Assembly (NCBI GenBank): GCA_024180945.1
Contig: JAKSGN010000003.1
Coordinates: forward strand, 3,038,001-3,102,000
Source of the DNA: Macrophomina tecta
Taxonomy: Eukaryota; Ascomycota; Dothideomycetes; Botryosphaeriales; Botryosphaeriaceae
DNA length: 64,000 bases
Direction: 5' to 3'
Shown in pieces: positions 10,974 through 23,000 of this stretch. The notes beneath the pieces were generated by a model, which did no database searches, was not told the origin of the DNA, and saw only the letters and a list, made by a program, of their open reading frames with translations. Each line of letters begins with the position of its first letter. The stretch's first letter is position 1. Made by a program: the position numbers and the translations under genes.

Positions 10974-13900
10974 TGGGAGGGGAGGCGGGACGGAATTCTG
11001 ACGCCCAAACGCTCGTCTTTCGCCGCGTCAGATCGTTTCCAGATCACTGATACGGCCACAATTCCCAGAGTGCGGTCGGTAGTAGTCATGGGGATTTGTG
11101 TTATTCTCTGCGAGGGCTATAGAAAGACGCTCTCAGACGGTCCGCAGCCCCGCTTGGTACGGGGAAGCCGTTGCCCGATGACGTGCCTTGGTGTGCCCCG
11201 GCCGGTGGCTCAGCGGCCAACCTCAATGCGTCTGCCTGATGTGACGAACAACCATTCCAGAAGTGAAATCCAGCTTTAGACACAGTTGCAAGAGAAGTTC
11301 ATCGAATTCATGGCGTGGCATTCACGATGTCCCTTCGCTTATTCCTTCACGCGTTCCTACATGTCCCCACGCTTGGTCCCGCACAAAGTGCTCGGGGCGT
11401 TTAGTTCAGCTCTCAACCCAAGAAATGAGATCAACTAGAAGGGTTCATCTTTGTCCCTAGGGGTATTTCTCAGCTCCTTGCAAAATATCAGAGTTGCCGC
11501 TGTCCACGAAGTTGTGCTCCGTTGAAAGGGCCGAGGAAGTTCGCGACAGTATGCAAATGTAACTGGTCTCCCATCTTGCTATCGCCCACCTGCATCTGAA
11601 ACGACTGCGGTTTTGGCAGCTTAGCAATTCAGCCTGACTTTCCCATTCTGCCATAGTGTTGGTATGATACAGAGAGCGGTCGTCCCAATCGGCCTTGGCA
11701 TTGAAAGCTCCGAAAATAGTTGATATCTAGGCAATATGACGCCACTATGAATTGAAACAAGGAGAGGTAGAAGCCCCTATTGGACATCAAAAGGGGGCTC
11801 CAGCCATTTATCGAATATAGCTGTCTATTTTACTTGAAATCAAAGGTGCTGACTTTGGTCGAGGCAGGAGGAAGACATATCGGCGGTGAAAAGCCCGGGG
11901 TTGCCTGGGAGAGCGAATTTTGCACCACGTTTTGCTTCTTGACGTGGACTGTTGCCGAACACAAAGAACTTGCGAGAGTAAATATGCGAAACAATCTCGA
12001 TATGCCTTCTGCAAGTATCAGCGTATTTCAATGGACAAGGCTAGGAAGAGGGGCGAATTGCACTTATATTCTCCAGCAAGACCTTGCCGACTCGCTGAGT
12101 CCCTTTGACCTTGGAAAATCTTCGTGGTGTTGGATTCAGGTCCCCAACCTTGTCACTTGTAGACTGGGCGCATTTACCCTCGTATCGGCATGCCCAGGAT
12201 TTACATTTACAACAGCAGGGATTGGAACCAATCAAGAATCTGGCCTTCTGTGATCTTGACGATATCGTCCGCCATGATATGGAAAGGGCAAGGGCGCCAT
12301 GGCGTTGTATGATGTGAAGACCTCTGTTCAGACCTCTGTTTGTCGGGACAATATGTTCGCGCATGCCCAGTCGAAGTTCAGCGGGAAGACCGAGAAGCGG
12401 CGATCGTCATTGGTCATAAACTCCAGGTCTCGCTTCACCACAGGTGGGTGCACTCTCGGAGGCGTGTGGTATCTTGGCCGGAACGAGAGGCGTTGTGAAG
12501 ACTTCGCATGGACGTTTGTCGAAAGATGCCACTGCCTCTATGCTGGGCTTTACACTTTCACGCGGACTCGAACTAGGAACCATGTATGCCTATTCCCATA
12601 AAACACGTAAAGGATATTTGGGTCGACAAGCTTTGGTGCAGAGATGAGCGGTCATACTGTTGTATTATCTGTGATGTGCCCATCTGAACTTTAAACATAC
12701 CCATTGCTGGTGACAGTCCGGGCAGACGTCTTACTGCTCCAAATGGTTTGTTCAAACTTCCAAGTGTGACCATCAAATATGATAGTGCTGCTGCTTGATC
12801 TGCATGGTACATCATGCAAGCACGGAAGTGTAAGGTCCTAGTTGTCGTTAGCCTAAGCGGTACTTCTGCTACCACAACTTCGCGGAGTCTGTCTTTCTCC
12901 CTTGCAGCCTAAGATGAAAATTGAGCAAACCTGCACGGTGTTAGAAATAGCCATTCAGCTTCTGGTGTGCCCAAACACACTACATCCGTAGCGAGCAACT
13001 TCAGAACCTAGCAAATATTTGTGAACTATCGCCAGCTCGCTCAGAACCTAACTCAATATCGGACGCATGTTGTCGAAAGACTTGTAGAAGCAGAATCATA
13101 GTGCGTGGGTCGATTTCAACTGATACCCAAGAAACTGGTATCCGATGTCGAATGCAGCGTTGGAAACGGGACGCCAGCAAGTATAACGGGCCAAGTTCAG
13201 CTCGGACTCATCTGGAATTTGTGCTTTTACCACTCCAATGCACGACCGCGTAGAACCTCATAAGTGTATGCTACTCTTACCAGATAGCCTGTGCTCGAGC
13301 TCATGGGCAGCTGATGCTCAAAAATGAAGCGATTCCGTGTTCTGGCCAATATGACCATTGTAGTCAGTATAGCTCTGGTGGCATGCCCGAGATGAGCACG
13401 GACTGTGGGCGACCGGAGGCTCTTCGTTCACGTTATCGCGGGAGGTGCATATGTTGCAAAGAGCGGTGAAACGTTGGTGAGGTGGAGAGGAGACGATGCT
13501 GAGTTTGTCTTTCATATGTGGTTGTGAGAGAGATACTGGTCTGTGAGTATAAGCTCAGTCGTTGTGCTGTGGTGTAGGCCGAAGCATGTGAGATTCCACA
13601 TCCAACGCTCATAAGAGTGTGATCGTCATGATTCAGCGGGACAGCAAACAATCAGGAGGTAATCACTGCGTTGTTCGTCGGGTTTGTCCGGGCCTCCTGC
13701 AACAATGGCACCATTATCTAGCCATGGTCTCAGTACGAGTGTGCGAAGGATGATTCCAAGGACGACTGCAGACCTATACTTTGGTGTCTGCCAGAGGTGC
13801 CGGATTGTTTGATTGCTCGGATGGTACTGCCATGGAAGGCGAATAGCGATCTTTCGTACGGGTGACGCAAGAATCAAATTCCTTGCTGCTGACCCTTCAC

Positions 13901-16900
13901 ACATGCTCCGCGGGGGCTACGGATTCACCAAGGGGTAATTCGACCGCCTCCACGTATTCTCATGTCTCGGAGGCTTCCCATCTCCCCGCTTGACCCGCTA
14001 CCCCCACTGGAATGTTGACCGCAACTACTGCGCCGCATGTCACAACACAGGAATGTATCTGTACAATTGGTATAAGTTGCGAGTCGCGCTCCTGGGCTTA
14101 TATCCGGTCGCACAAACTCCGCCGAGGGGGGTTCATAGTAGCTAGTCATGGCTCCTTTAGTGCGAATGGGTCGCCGTCCCGGCGATGCTGATCTTGGATT
14201 CTGTTGAGGCCCTTCCCCGATACGGATGTGCGGATGCGAAAAACTCCATGGAGATGGCGGTGTCCTGAGATTATACTCTAACGGTGAGGGTGACCCCTCA
14301 CTCCTATTCGGAAGGTCGTTGGTCATCCTAGGGCCCCGATCGTTCTATCGACCCATGCCGTTTGCAGCGGAGACCCCACGCCGATCTTCAGTAGACACGC
14401 ATAGCTCGAAGTCCTTGGGGTCGTGGGGAAGTACGTAAGAGGCGGTCCGGATCGAAGGCGACAAGATAGGGAGAAGGCTGGGTATTCCTGGGGGCGCTCG
14501 GGATAGGGAGTCAGACGAATAAGAGAAAGCCACGCCGTGATGTCAGAGGAATCGAAGCAGAAGAAAACTTTTCATCATGAGGCAAGTTACGGAAACCTGT
14601 CTCCGAGAGCACTCTACCCTGACTCAACTTCTCCAGAGGAGTGAGCTGGTCTGATTCAACAGCTCCCCCTCGCGTCGGGTGTGGAGGCCCACAAAGTGGC
14701 CGCGGGCATAGAGGTTGGCGGTGCTACTGCCCGGGCATACAAGTTCTGGCCAGGCGGTTGTTGTTGTGCTGGCAGCACTGATATGCATCCACAAGCAAGC
14801 CACATGATCATGATCATCACGCAGCCGCCGAGTTCCATGCGCCCCCGGACACACAGACTGGGAAGTTATCTGAGCTTGCGGCCCCCTTGACTCGAGAACA
14901 TGGTGCTTATCGAAACTCCATACGGAATGTTGACCATCCCGTGCGATATCGGTTAGGCCTGATCAGGACAGCAGAGTGATCCAAAGAGTCATACCTGGCG
15001 AGGCCGGCCGCCACCGAAAGAATTGAGACAGATAGACGTAAGAGTATCCCTAAGAGGTAGCGATTGGTAACAGTTTTGGGAGGTAATTCGCTAGCACAGG
15101 CTAAGGACGAAAAATTTCAAGCACATCACGAGCCGATGAGAAGACCTGTGCAGGGATGACCATTACTTGCAGAGCGGTGTGAAGCGGTAAACATCACTGA
15201 TTTGCAATTGATTTACAGCATCTCACCGTAAGAGGAAGGCGTGGGCAATGCTTACCGACTCTCGCACGCTCAAGAAGGGACCACGAAATGATATACCATG
15301 GCCAAGGACGCGGAGAAGTATGGGCAAAATGGGATCCCTTCATCGGTCTTGGAAGAGTTAGCGACCGATCAGCGTCGTGATCCGGCGCTTTCTGTGATAG
15401 CATCGGGCGACCTGCTCCGCACAAGAAGGAGATCGGAGGTATCCTCGGAGCAGGCGAGGGACAGGCTTGCAGATGCATGGGGTGTTCAGCCGCCCGGGCC
15501 GAGCCATGCTCAGATTGCGTCGGCTATCGAATTTTCTTGGGGGCTCGGAGCAATAGCGAGCATGCAGCGGCGAACAGGTTGGCCGAGGGGCCACCGAACA
15601 GAGCCATCTAATCTCCACAGGGATGTGGGCGAGCAGTCGACGGTGGTGGTTGGCATGCGGGGACATCAGCGCAACCGTGGTTACGAGTCGAACGATCACC
15701 CCGCAAATGCTGATGAGATCTGACGCATTGCACGAGCGGCGGCAGCTGGCACGGATGTCTCGCAGAGCGAGGCGTGGTGAGGACAGCTCACGTCACGGTG
15801 GTGTGATACAGGCGGACGAGCGAAAACGGCAGGCCAGTGGCAGACGCGTGCAAGACAGGCTCGAGCAGGCGGCAGGTGACGCAAACAAGACCAGATCTCG
15901 AATATTCGGCGTCCAGAGCGACGTCAGACGGGTCGAGAGCCGCATCTGGTGCCAAGTGGGAGGCGACCAAAGGGACCAGCAGGCTGCCCTTCCCCAGATG
16001 GCGATCACCGCGCGCTCGGGGCAGATCCTCAGGCCGGCGAAGTGCCGAGTTTCGAAGCGGCAAAAAAGCAGTGCAATATTCGGAGCCGCGTCGCAGCGGG
16101 ATTGTAGGCCGGATGGTGAGGCGGGGACAGCGCTGGACTGCACGTGTGTGGGCGCGCCTGGCGTGAGCGCTGGACCGAAACGGCGCAAGGCGACAGGAGA
16201 CGGCTGCTCGGCCGAAGAGGGAAGGGCGCGCAAGTTGGGGAGGTGTGGAGTGGGCTCTCGGACAGGACGTGGTTGGCAGACAGGGCGGCGCATCGAAGAC
16301 CGCTGGGGCCACGGCGAAACGGAGAAAATGCCGCTCCACTGAGAGACTCGGAAATCGCTCGGGCAGATGCAAGTGTTGAGCCGGGGCGGGCACTCGACTA
16401 GAGGGCTCGCTCCGGAGGCCAGCACGGCGGACTGGGATGGCGCGATGGAGCGGAAAAGTCAGTCGATACTTTTTTTTTCTCCACAAATGGCGCTGCGCAT
16501 CGCCCGGGGCCTGCGCAAATCTGCTCAACGGCCTGCTGCTGCACAGCCGGAGCCCCAGACGTGTGTGGCTGCGTACCTTGCAGCAGCGCGCGTGCGACAA
16601 GCCGGCATGCTGCTTCCGGCTAGCTGCGCCACAGCTCTGCTTTCCAGATGTGGTGTTGAGGCGTGCACCCGGCTTCGCCCGACGCTGTACACACGACCGG
16701 CAGGACAGGCGGATCTCGGTGATAGGGAAGGTACCGGCTACATCTGCTCCAAACCACTAGCTCAAGCGGGGGCTCCACTAGTCAGAGCACGAGCAGATGC
16801 GGCATTGTGGAGATAACGACAGCTTGCAACTGTGCAGCCTCGTCCGGATCGAGACGCGCCCGTCTCGCCCCTGCCGTGCGACACCACCACCGCAAGAAAG

Positions 16901-18356
16901 GGGCGCGCCCGCTTCACGACGAGAGGGTTGCACGCCAGCCGTGTGCCACCACCGCCGCCCGCTCTATTTTTGTCGCCCCCCGGTCCAGCATCCCGCAGCG
17001 CAGCGGGAGCCAGCCCGGTTGGGAAGGCGGCCCCCCACAGTCCACCTCCAAACCTCAGTCGAACAGCCACTTCACGCTGCATCTGCACCGTCGAAGCTGA
17101 CGGCGATCGCTGCGCCGCCGCTGCCTCCCCGAGACAGGGGACCGACACGCCTGCGTGCAGAACAGGCAATACTACCGGGCCTCGCCTGCATTGCGCCAGC
17201 GCTGCTCGCATGGGCCTGATACGCAGCGACGCAGGGACGCCGATCAGAATTATTTCCAGAATCCGCCATGCACCGGCAATAGCTATAGACGGCGGTACAT
17301 TAGCAGCTGCTGCCCGGTGTTTGCCCGCAATCCTACTGTGACATGGGCGAGTGCTCACCGACTGTTGTATGTTTGGCGGCCTCGAGAATCCTTCGCGAAG
17401 TCAGCATCTGGCCAATATCAGACTCCGACGCCCTGCGCCTCAGCTTCACAGCGTCAGCACCGCTCCTCTGGCCTCCGGGAGTACCCCAGAAAACTCCAGC
17501 TCTGCCCTTGTCGCAGCCCGCCGCCAGCCCCCGCACACACACACACACACACACACATTCCATCTCCTTAACCCTCTCCTGCCGTGCAACAGCCCCGGAT
17601 GCTGGTAGTGACGTTTCATTGGCCCTGGCGCCCCCGGACGTCTTCACATGTGCCTGTGGTTTTGTGCATGCCGTGCGATTCGTCATCCAAACAATCACTC
17701 CCTAGCTCCTGAAAGCCCAGAAATGCCCTGCCGCGATATTGGAAATTGCTGCTGAGGAGCTGCGGTTCCGGCGCTGGGCACGTCCCCGCCCCTCCAGGCG
17801 CCGACGCGAAGCAGTTTGGGCGTGAGGCGGGCGTTGGCCGAGGGCAGCTCAGGCAGTCAAGCGTCTCGTCGTCTCCCCCCCGACCCCGGATCGGCGGCAG
17901 CGGGCTGCAGAACGTGGAGATGCTTTCGAGCAGCATTATTCTTCCGGCGGCGGTGGTCGTCCTTATCTCTGGCACGCCTGCCACCTGACACGGCCCCAGG
18001 CGCGCCTGACCGCAGCCGGTGGCCGATAAGAAAGGCATTGCGAGCGCATGCTCAGGCAGGCTGACGGGGAGGGCCGGCGCCATTTGTCATCTGTCTTGCG
18101 CTGGCATCAGCTGAAAATTTGTCGAGCTGTTACGTCGGCGGTGCCGGGGCCGGTGGGCGAAACGCATCTCCACATTTCGTGGATTCCGCCGGGCAGGCAG
18201 CTCGGGCGGGCAGGGCGGCGCGGAGGAAGGGCAGCGAGTGCATCGCGCGCGCCGGACCACGCTTGCACCGCCGCGCCCGTCTGGGCTGCTCGCTGGTCGC
18301 GGGCGCCGGCGCTTGAGGCGCAAAAAAGCAGCACCGAAATAAAGCCTTGGGAGAGG
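10974..18356. other. Long stretch without a supportable gene (upstream of creA)
   Basis: About 7.4 kb. 11.3-15.2 kb has mixed composition with many short frames and no domain. 15.2-18.3 kb is GC-rich, where long open frames arise by chance on all strands. The only item that stands out is a minus-strand frame at 14533-13925 interrupted by a single TAG at 14347-14345; its predicted protein is Ser/Pro-rich with no family. The proximal end should contain the creA promoter and leader. I considered untranslated RNA or decayed genes but have no positive evidence for either. Confidence 0.45.
17534..17557 (+). repeat. (CA)12 microsatellite
   Basis: Twelve perfect CA units in the creA upstream region, likely length-polymorphic. 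Confidence 0.9.
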
Positions 18357-18368
18357 CCCCAGCCCCAG
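18357..18368 (-). promoter_or_regulatory. Tandem CreA-type sites upstream of creA
   Basis: CCCCAGCCCCAG reads CTGGGGCTGGGG on the minus strand: two abutting SYGGRG sites 417 bp before the creA ATG. Further single matches lie at 18442-18447 and 18491-18496. Paired sites are the arrangement generally associated with functional CreA binding, so autoregulation is plausible. The region is GC-rich, which raises the chance rate. Confidence 0.4.
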
Positions 18369-18654
18369 GCCAGCGAAAGTCCCCACAGCCGCTTGAGCGC
18401 GCGGCCCCCTGCTCCGTCAGACCAGCCCAGCGCGCTATCAGCCCCAGCGCACCTGGCACGGCACCAAAGCTCCAAGCACCCCTTCGCGCGCCCCAGCCCG
18501 CGCAGAAAATTCCTCCCTCCCGGCTCGACTGTTCGGGCTTGGCGCCGCTCCTGCTTTTCCGGCTGATCCTCGTCGACTGCGCAGCACCCGGCTCCTCGTT
18601 CCCCACGTTTCCTCTGCTGCGCTGCGTCACCCGCGGCTCACCCGAGCGCGCTCT

Positions 18655-18660
18655 TATAAG
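18655..18660 (+). promoter_or_regulatory. TATA-like element of creA
   Basis: TATAAG, 125 bp before the creA ATG, in an otherwise C-rich promoter. Confidence 0.35.
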
Positions 18661-18756
18661 ATTTTCATCCGCCCCTCCCACCCCTTCTCCGGTTTTCGCT
18701 CGCCATACCTTCCCGCATCCCGCCCAACTTCCACCACAAAATCCTCCTCCATCCCG

Positions 18757-18768
18757 CCCCAGCTCCAG
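18757..18768 (-). promoter_or_regulatory. Second tandem CreA-type pair just before the creA start
   Basis: CCCCAGCTCCAG on the plus strand is CTGGAGCTGGGG on the minus strand, again two abutting SYGGRG matches. It ends 16 bp before the creA ATG and would lie in the mRNA leader. Confidence 0.3.
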
Positions 18769-18784
18769 CGGTGCTTTCTGTCAC

Positions 18785-20083
18785 ATGCACCAGTCAACCT
18801 CCGCAGTAGATTTCAAAAATCTGCTGAACCCCGAGTCGCCCTCGCTCCACCCCGACCCTCAGCAATCGTCGGCCGCCCCCGCTGCCGCCGCCTCCACCGC
18901 CCCCCAGTCCACGACCCCGATGGCCGCGGCCGCTGCCACTGTCCAACCCGTCGGTCTCATGGGCTCAATGCTTCAGAACGCGCAGCCGCACCAGGACGAC
19001 CACCGGCAGGACCTGCCGCGTCCCTACAAGTGCCCGCTCTGCGACAAGGCCTTCCACCGCCTCGAGCACCAGACTCGTCACATCCGCACCCACACGGGCG
19101 AGAAGCCCCACGCCTGCCAGTTTCCTGGCTGCACAAAGCGCTTCTCGCGCTCCGACGAGCTCACCCGCCACTCGAGAATACACAACAACCCCAATTCGCG
19201 GAGAGGCAACAAGCAGCATGCCGCTGCCGTCGCCGCCGCCCAGGCCGTGGCCAGCAGCGGTATGCTCGACAGCGCTCAGATCTCCCACATGATGCCTCCG
19301 CCTTCGAAGCCCATCTCTCGCTCTGCGCCCGGCTCGAACCTGGGCTCTCCCAACGTCTCTCCGCCGCATTCGTACTCTAGCTACTCCAACCTGCCTGGCC
19401 TGGCCGCGTACAACCGGTCGAACCCGACTAGCTCCATGGGCATTCTCGCAACCGCCGCCTCGCAAGTCGAGCAGCAGCAGCAGCACAACGCTCCTCAGTT
19501 CCCTTCCAGGCCCGCGCATTTCGGATCCCACTACAACCACAACAGCGGCCGCCTACCCGGTGTGACTGGTCTTGCCGCCTATGCTTATTCGTCGCAGCCC
19601 ATGTCTCGCTCGCACTCGCACGAAGAGGATGACCAATACTCTCACCGGATGACGAAGAAGTCGCGGCCCGGGTCTCCCCTGTCGACTGCGCCGCCCTCGC
19701 CGACTTTCTCACATGACTCGTATTCCCCCACGCCTGACCACACGCCTCTCGCTACCCCTGCGCACTCCCCGCGGCTACGCCCACACGGCCTGCACGACGT
19801 GCAGCTGCCTCACATTCGCCATCTCTCGCTTCAGCACGTCCCTGCCCTCGCTCCCATGGAGCCTTCCGCAAATGGCGAGGCTCCGTACATCCCGAGCCAG
19901 ACTGGCGGTCTCAGGATAGGCGACATCATCTCAAGACAGGATGGCTCGCAAAGGAAACTGCCTGTACCGCCTGCGCCAAAAGTTGCCGTCCAGGATCTGT
20001 TGAACGGCGGCAGTGGATTCTCCTCGGGTAGCAACTCCGCGACTGGGTCGGTCGCCGGTAACGACCTCGGCGAACGCTATTAA
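18785..20083 (+). CDS. creA: CreA carbon catabolite repressor, C2H2 zinc-finger protein
   Basis: Single exon of 432 residues. The open frame extends upstream, but the first Met with the conserved N-terminus ([13 protein letters not shown]) is at 18785. Two C2H2 fingers span about 81-103 ([19 protein letters not shown]) and 109-133 (Cys111, Cys116, His129, His133), with the TGEKPH linker; [15 protein letters not shown] is the Mig1/CreA recognition finger. An Ala/Gln-rich stretch follows. The C-terminal effector part carries [12 protein letters not shown] and KVAVQDLLN. The protein binds SYGGRG sites in the nucleus and represses genes for alternative carbon sources when glucose is present. Length is normal for the family (about 415-430). 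CreA-type sites in its own upstream region suggest autoregulation. Confidence 0.97.
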   Translation: MHQSTSAVDFKNLLNPESPSLHPDPQQSSAAPAAAASTAPQSTTPMAAAAATVQPVGLMGSMLQNAQPHQDDHRQDLPRPYKCPLCDKAFHRLEHQTRHIRTHTGEKPHACQFPGCTKRFSRSDELTRHSRIHNNPNSRRGNKQHAAAVAAAQAVASSGMLDSAQISHMMPPPSKPISRSAPGSNLGSPNVSPPHSYSSYSNLPGLAAYNRSNPTSSMGILATAASQVEQQQQHNAPQFPSRPAHFGSHYNHNSGRLPGVTGLAAYAYSSQPMSRSHSHEEDDQYSHRMTKKSRPGSPLSTAPPSPTFSHDSYSPTPDHTPLATPAHSPRLRPHGLHDVQLPHIRHLSLQHVPALAPMEPSANGEAPYIPSQTGGLRIGDIISRQDGSQRKLPVPPAPKVAVQDLLNGGSGFSSGSNSATGSVAGNDLGERY

Positions 20084-23000
20084 GCCACCAAGATCAAATG
20101 CATGATACTCGGCGTTTTGGTTTGGTACGGCCATGTTCGGTTGCGCTTAGCGAATTTCAGCGTTTTCGGATTATAGATGGGAAATGGGACACAAAGCGAT
20201 CCACGTATACGTGGCATCCTATGGCGAATATTGGGAACGCTTACTCTTCACTCTTAATAGCCGATCAGTGCTATACTTTTCTTTTCTCTGTCGATTGTTG
20301 TGCCGTTATTGCTTGTTGATTTTATAGACTGGACCGGTGTTTGCGGGTGTCAACGCAAAGGCTCACTCATACCCCCAAGCGGTCATGGTAGACTCGCACG
20401 ATGTACATTTCCTACTGTTGCTTATTTTCGGACTATGGAAGAGGACATAAGATGTCTCTCCGCGGCAATGGATTGATTACGCTCGGCAGCTTGATAGATT
20501 TTTCTGTCTAGAGAACGCACTCTACTCCCCTAATTCAAAAGTCACGGTTTTTGTTACCATCTGATGCCTTTTTGCTCTATGGAAGATTGTGCGTGCGAGC
20601 GAGATGAATTAACGATTACCGGCAGCAATGTTTTGGGCGTATGTGTGTGACGTGATCTCGTCTGCATCTGACGCTGCTACACCAGGCAAAAGCCAACGAC
20701 GATCACACGGCGGGCTGTAACACGCGGCTATGCGGTTTGGAGTAATTCCCCCCCACCGGACCACGGCTGGAGATCGAAAGATCGAGAACGGCGAGCAGAA
20801 ACGCAGGTTCGGGGTCTCTTGAGTCTCAGACAACCATCGAATGATGACGCCGCCCACGTCCCCAGACTAGCCACAACGCGCGCACACAACCCCCGGACCC
20901 CGGACTTTCGGAGCGTCTCCCACCTCACCATACTGTCTTGCTCGTCATGCAGGCAGCTCTTCAGTCTGGTCGACCAGTGATCGTCGCTGAGGGTAGCCGT
21001 ACGCACTCCTGCATAGATGCAATGCGCTACCCTGCCGCCTCCGCACCGGACGCCTTGCCATGCATTTTTCCCTCCTTCCGTTCCGCACCCCTCCACCCTT
21101 TCCCCCTTCTCCACACACTTTTCCTGGCGCTGCGGGTTGCCCCATGGGTCAAGCAAGGAGAAGGGGACACAACCCAGGCAGCAGATCTCTGCACTAACGG
21201 AAATAAGTTTCCCGGCTGATCCACCGAGACAAAAGAATCTGAACCCTTTCCTAAGCCATTCTCTTCCTTACGTGAAACCACACGATACGAGTCACTCGCC
21301 CGCCCGCGGTGAGAGCGTCCCAGATCGCAGGGGTAGGAAGCTTCTCCAGGTGGTGCGGGGACGTCGTGTCATCCAATTGTTCCCGTCACCATTTCCTCAA
21401 CGCTCGCTGCGTGGCCGATAGGAGGGGGGTGGAATGAGAAAGTTCAAACTCTGTCCTCCCCCCACCCCACCCCCGTTCCCCGTCCTCGTAACCCCTTTCG
21501 AGAGAATCCGGCGTGCCCTGCCCCATCTACGGAGCACGGTTCCGCCGGCTACAAGCCCGCTGGCTGACTCTGACCAAGGGCAGTCATGTTGATCAGATGT
21601 CTTGAAGTTAAATGATCCCGAGGGGTCCAGGTTCTTGAAATTCTGGCGCGGAGTCCACGGCCGTCATTATCGGAGCAGCTGGCACCAATAAGCTGTCGTC
21701 CCGGTACTTGCGTCTGGGCAATTACCTCCCCAAGCTTGATATTACCCCAGCTCCCCGCACCCCACACGCAAAGAACGAGGGCTGCGTATTTGGTTCGACG
21801 ACTGCAGCTGTAACCACTTTCTTTTTTTTTTTTTTTCCAGCTGCTCCCGGCGCACATGCTGGGGTCTCCGTGCGGGGCACTCCGGCCGGATCAGACAAGG
21901 TAGGAATGGACGTCTATCACGTTCTTTGTAGCGTTGGGAAGGGACCAAGAGGAACACGGTTATGAGTGATCCAGGCCCGGCTGATCACAAGTAGCAGAAG
22001 GGTGAAGTGAGGCAATCTTACTAGGCGATCGCCCTGCCTCTTGCCGCCGGCTTACCAAGTCAGAAAGACCCCGCGGAAACCAGGAAGGTCATCCCGGGCG
22101 CAAGGCAAAGCAAAGTCATCCTGCAGCGGCAGAGACGGGTACACGCGGAGCAGGTACATACATACCCGCCGGTCAAACAGGGTACGAGTTACCTCTGGCG
22201 CCGCTTACCGGTCCCGGTGCATACGCTCCTTCCTTTCCACACCGTAAAAACCAATGCAGGAGTTAATGAGATAGGGTGGGTTGGGCCGGGAGCCAGTCGG
22301 AGCGCTGGAAACGCTGTTCCGGGTGATAGTGCACACAGCTGGCTGCGCTAGTTCTTGACGAAGCTCATCACAAGGTGGGAGCTATTTCCGGTGGAGCCGC
22401 TAGGCATCTGAGTGCTGGCGACCACCTGCAGAGACAATGTGTTGCTCGGCGGTACTTGTGGCATCGTAGAGGCGTGTGGGCTCGTGGTGAGATAGAGGGA
22501 GGAAGCGCGGGCAAGATTTCCGCGCCGACTTGGAGCCAGTCGTAGCGCGTGGGCGGATTGTGTGCAGGTTGCCGGATCACGCAGGTGCATGCGGAGGAAG
22601 GCAGGTGCTCTCTGGCGTTGCTTGGCACTCACGCAGGACAGATGCGGGAACCCCACACTCCAGCCGCGTGAGAGCCTGGGGTTGATGCCGGTGGAGTGAC
22701 GGGCTCGCTACCCACTTTATTTTTCCTTTCGTTCTTTCTTTTCGCTTCGTACGCATGCATGTGGTGTGCAGGCATGCTGGGCGCCTGCATGTGCTCTCCC
22801 GCCACCGCAACCGCATCCCCACCACCTCCAGCCACGGCTTGCAGCGTGCAGCAGGCGAATGCAAGACAGGTGCAAGTACATCAGATAGCGCTCCGCTCAC
22901 CGCTGTTTTCCCTTCCTCGAGTCTCTTTCGCGGGTGATACGTGGATCATTGTCGTTGCTCGTTCGTCTTGTTTTGCTTTGCTAGCTGCCTCCCTCCGCAT

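Noticed and set aside
12550..12590. tRNA-like GTTCGAGTCC on the minus strand
   Set aside because: The T-arm stem does not pair, and no A box or acceptor stem can be built around it.
15788..16600. 270-codon minus-strand frame upstream of creA
   Set aside because: Arg/Ala/Cys-rich with competing long frames on both strands, as expected in very GC-rich sequence.
18347..18784. N-terminal extension of the creA frame by 146 codons
   Set aside because: Pro/Ser/Ala-rich, overlaps the TATA-like element and CreA sites, and CreA proteins normally start at the SxVDFxNLLNP segment.
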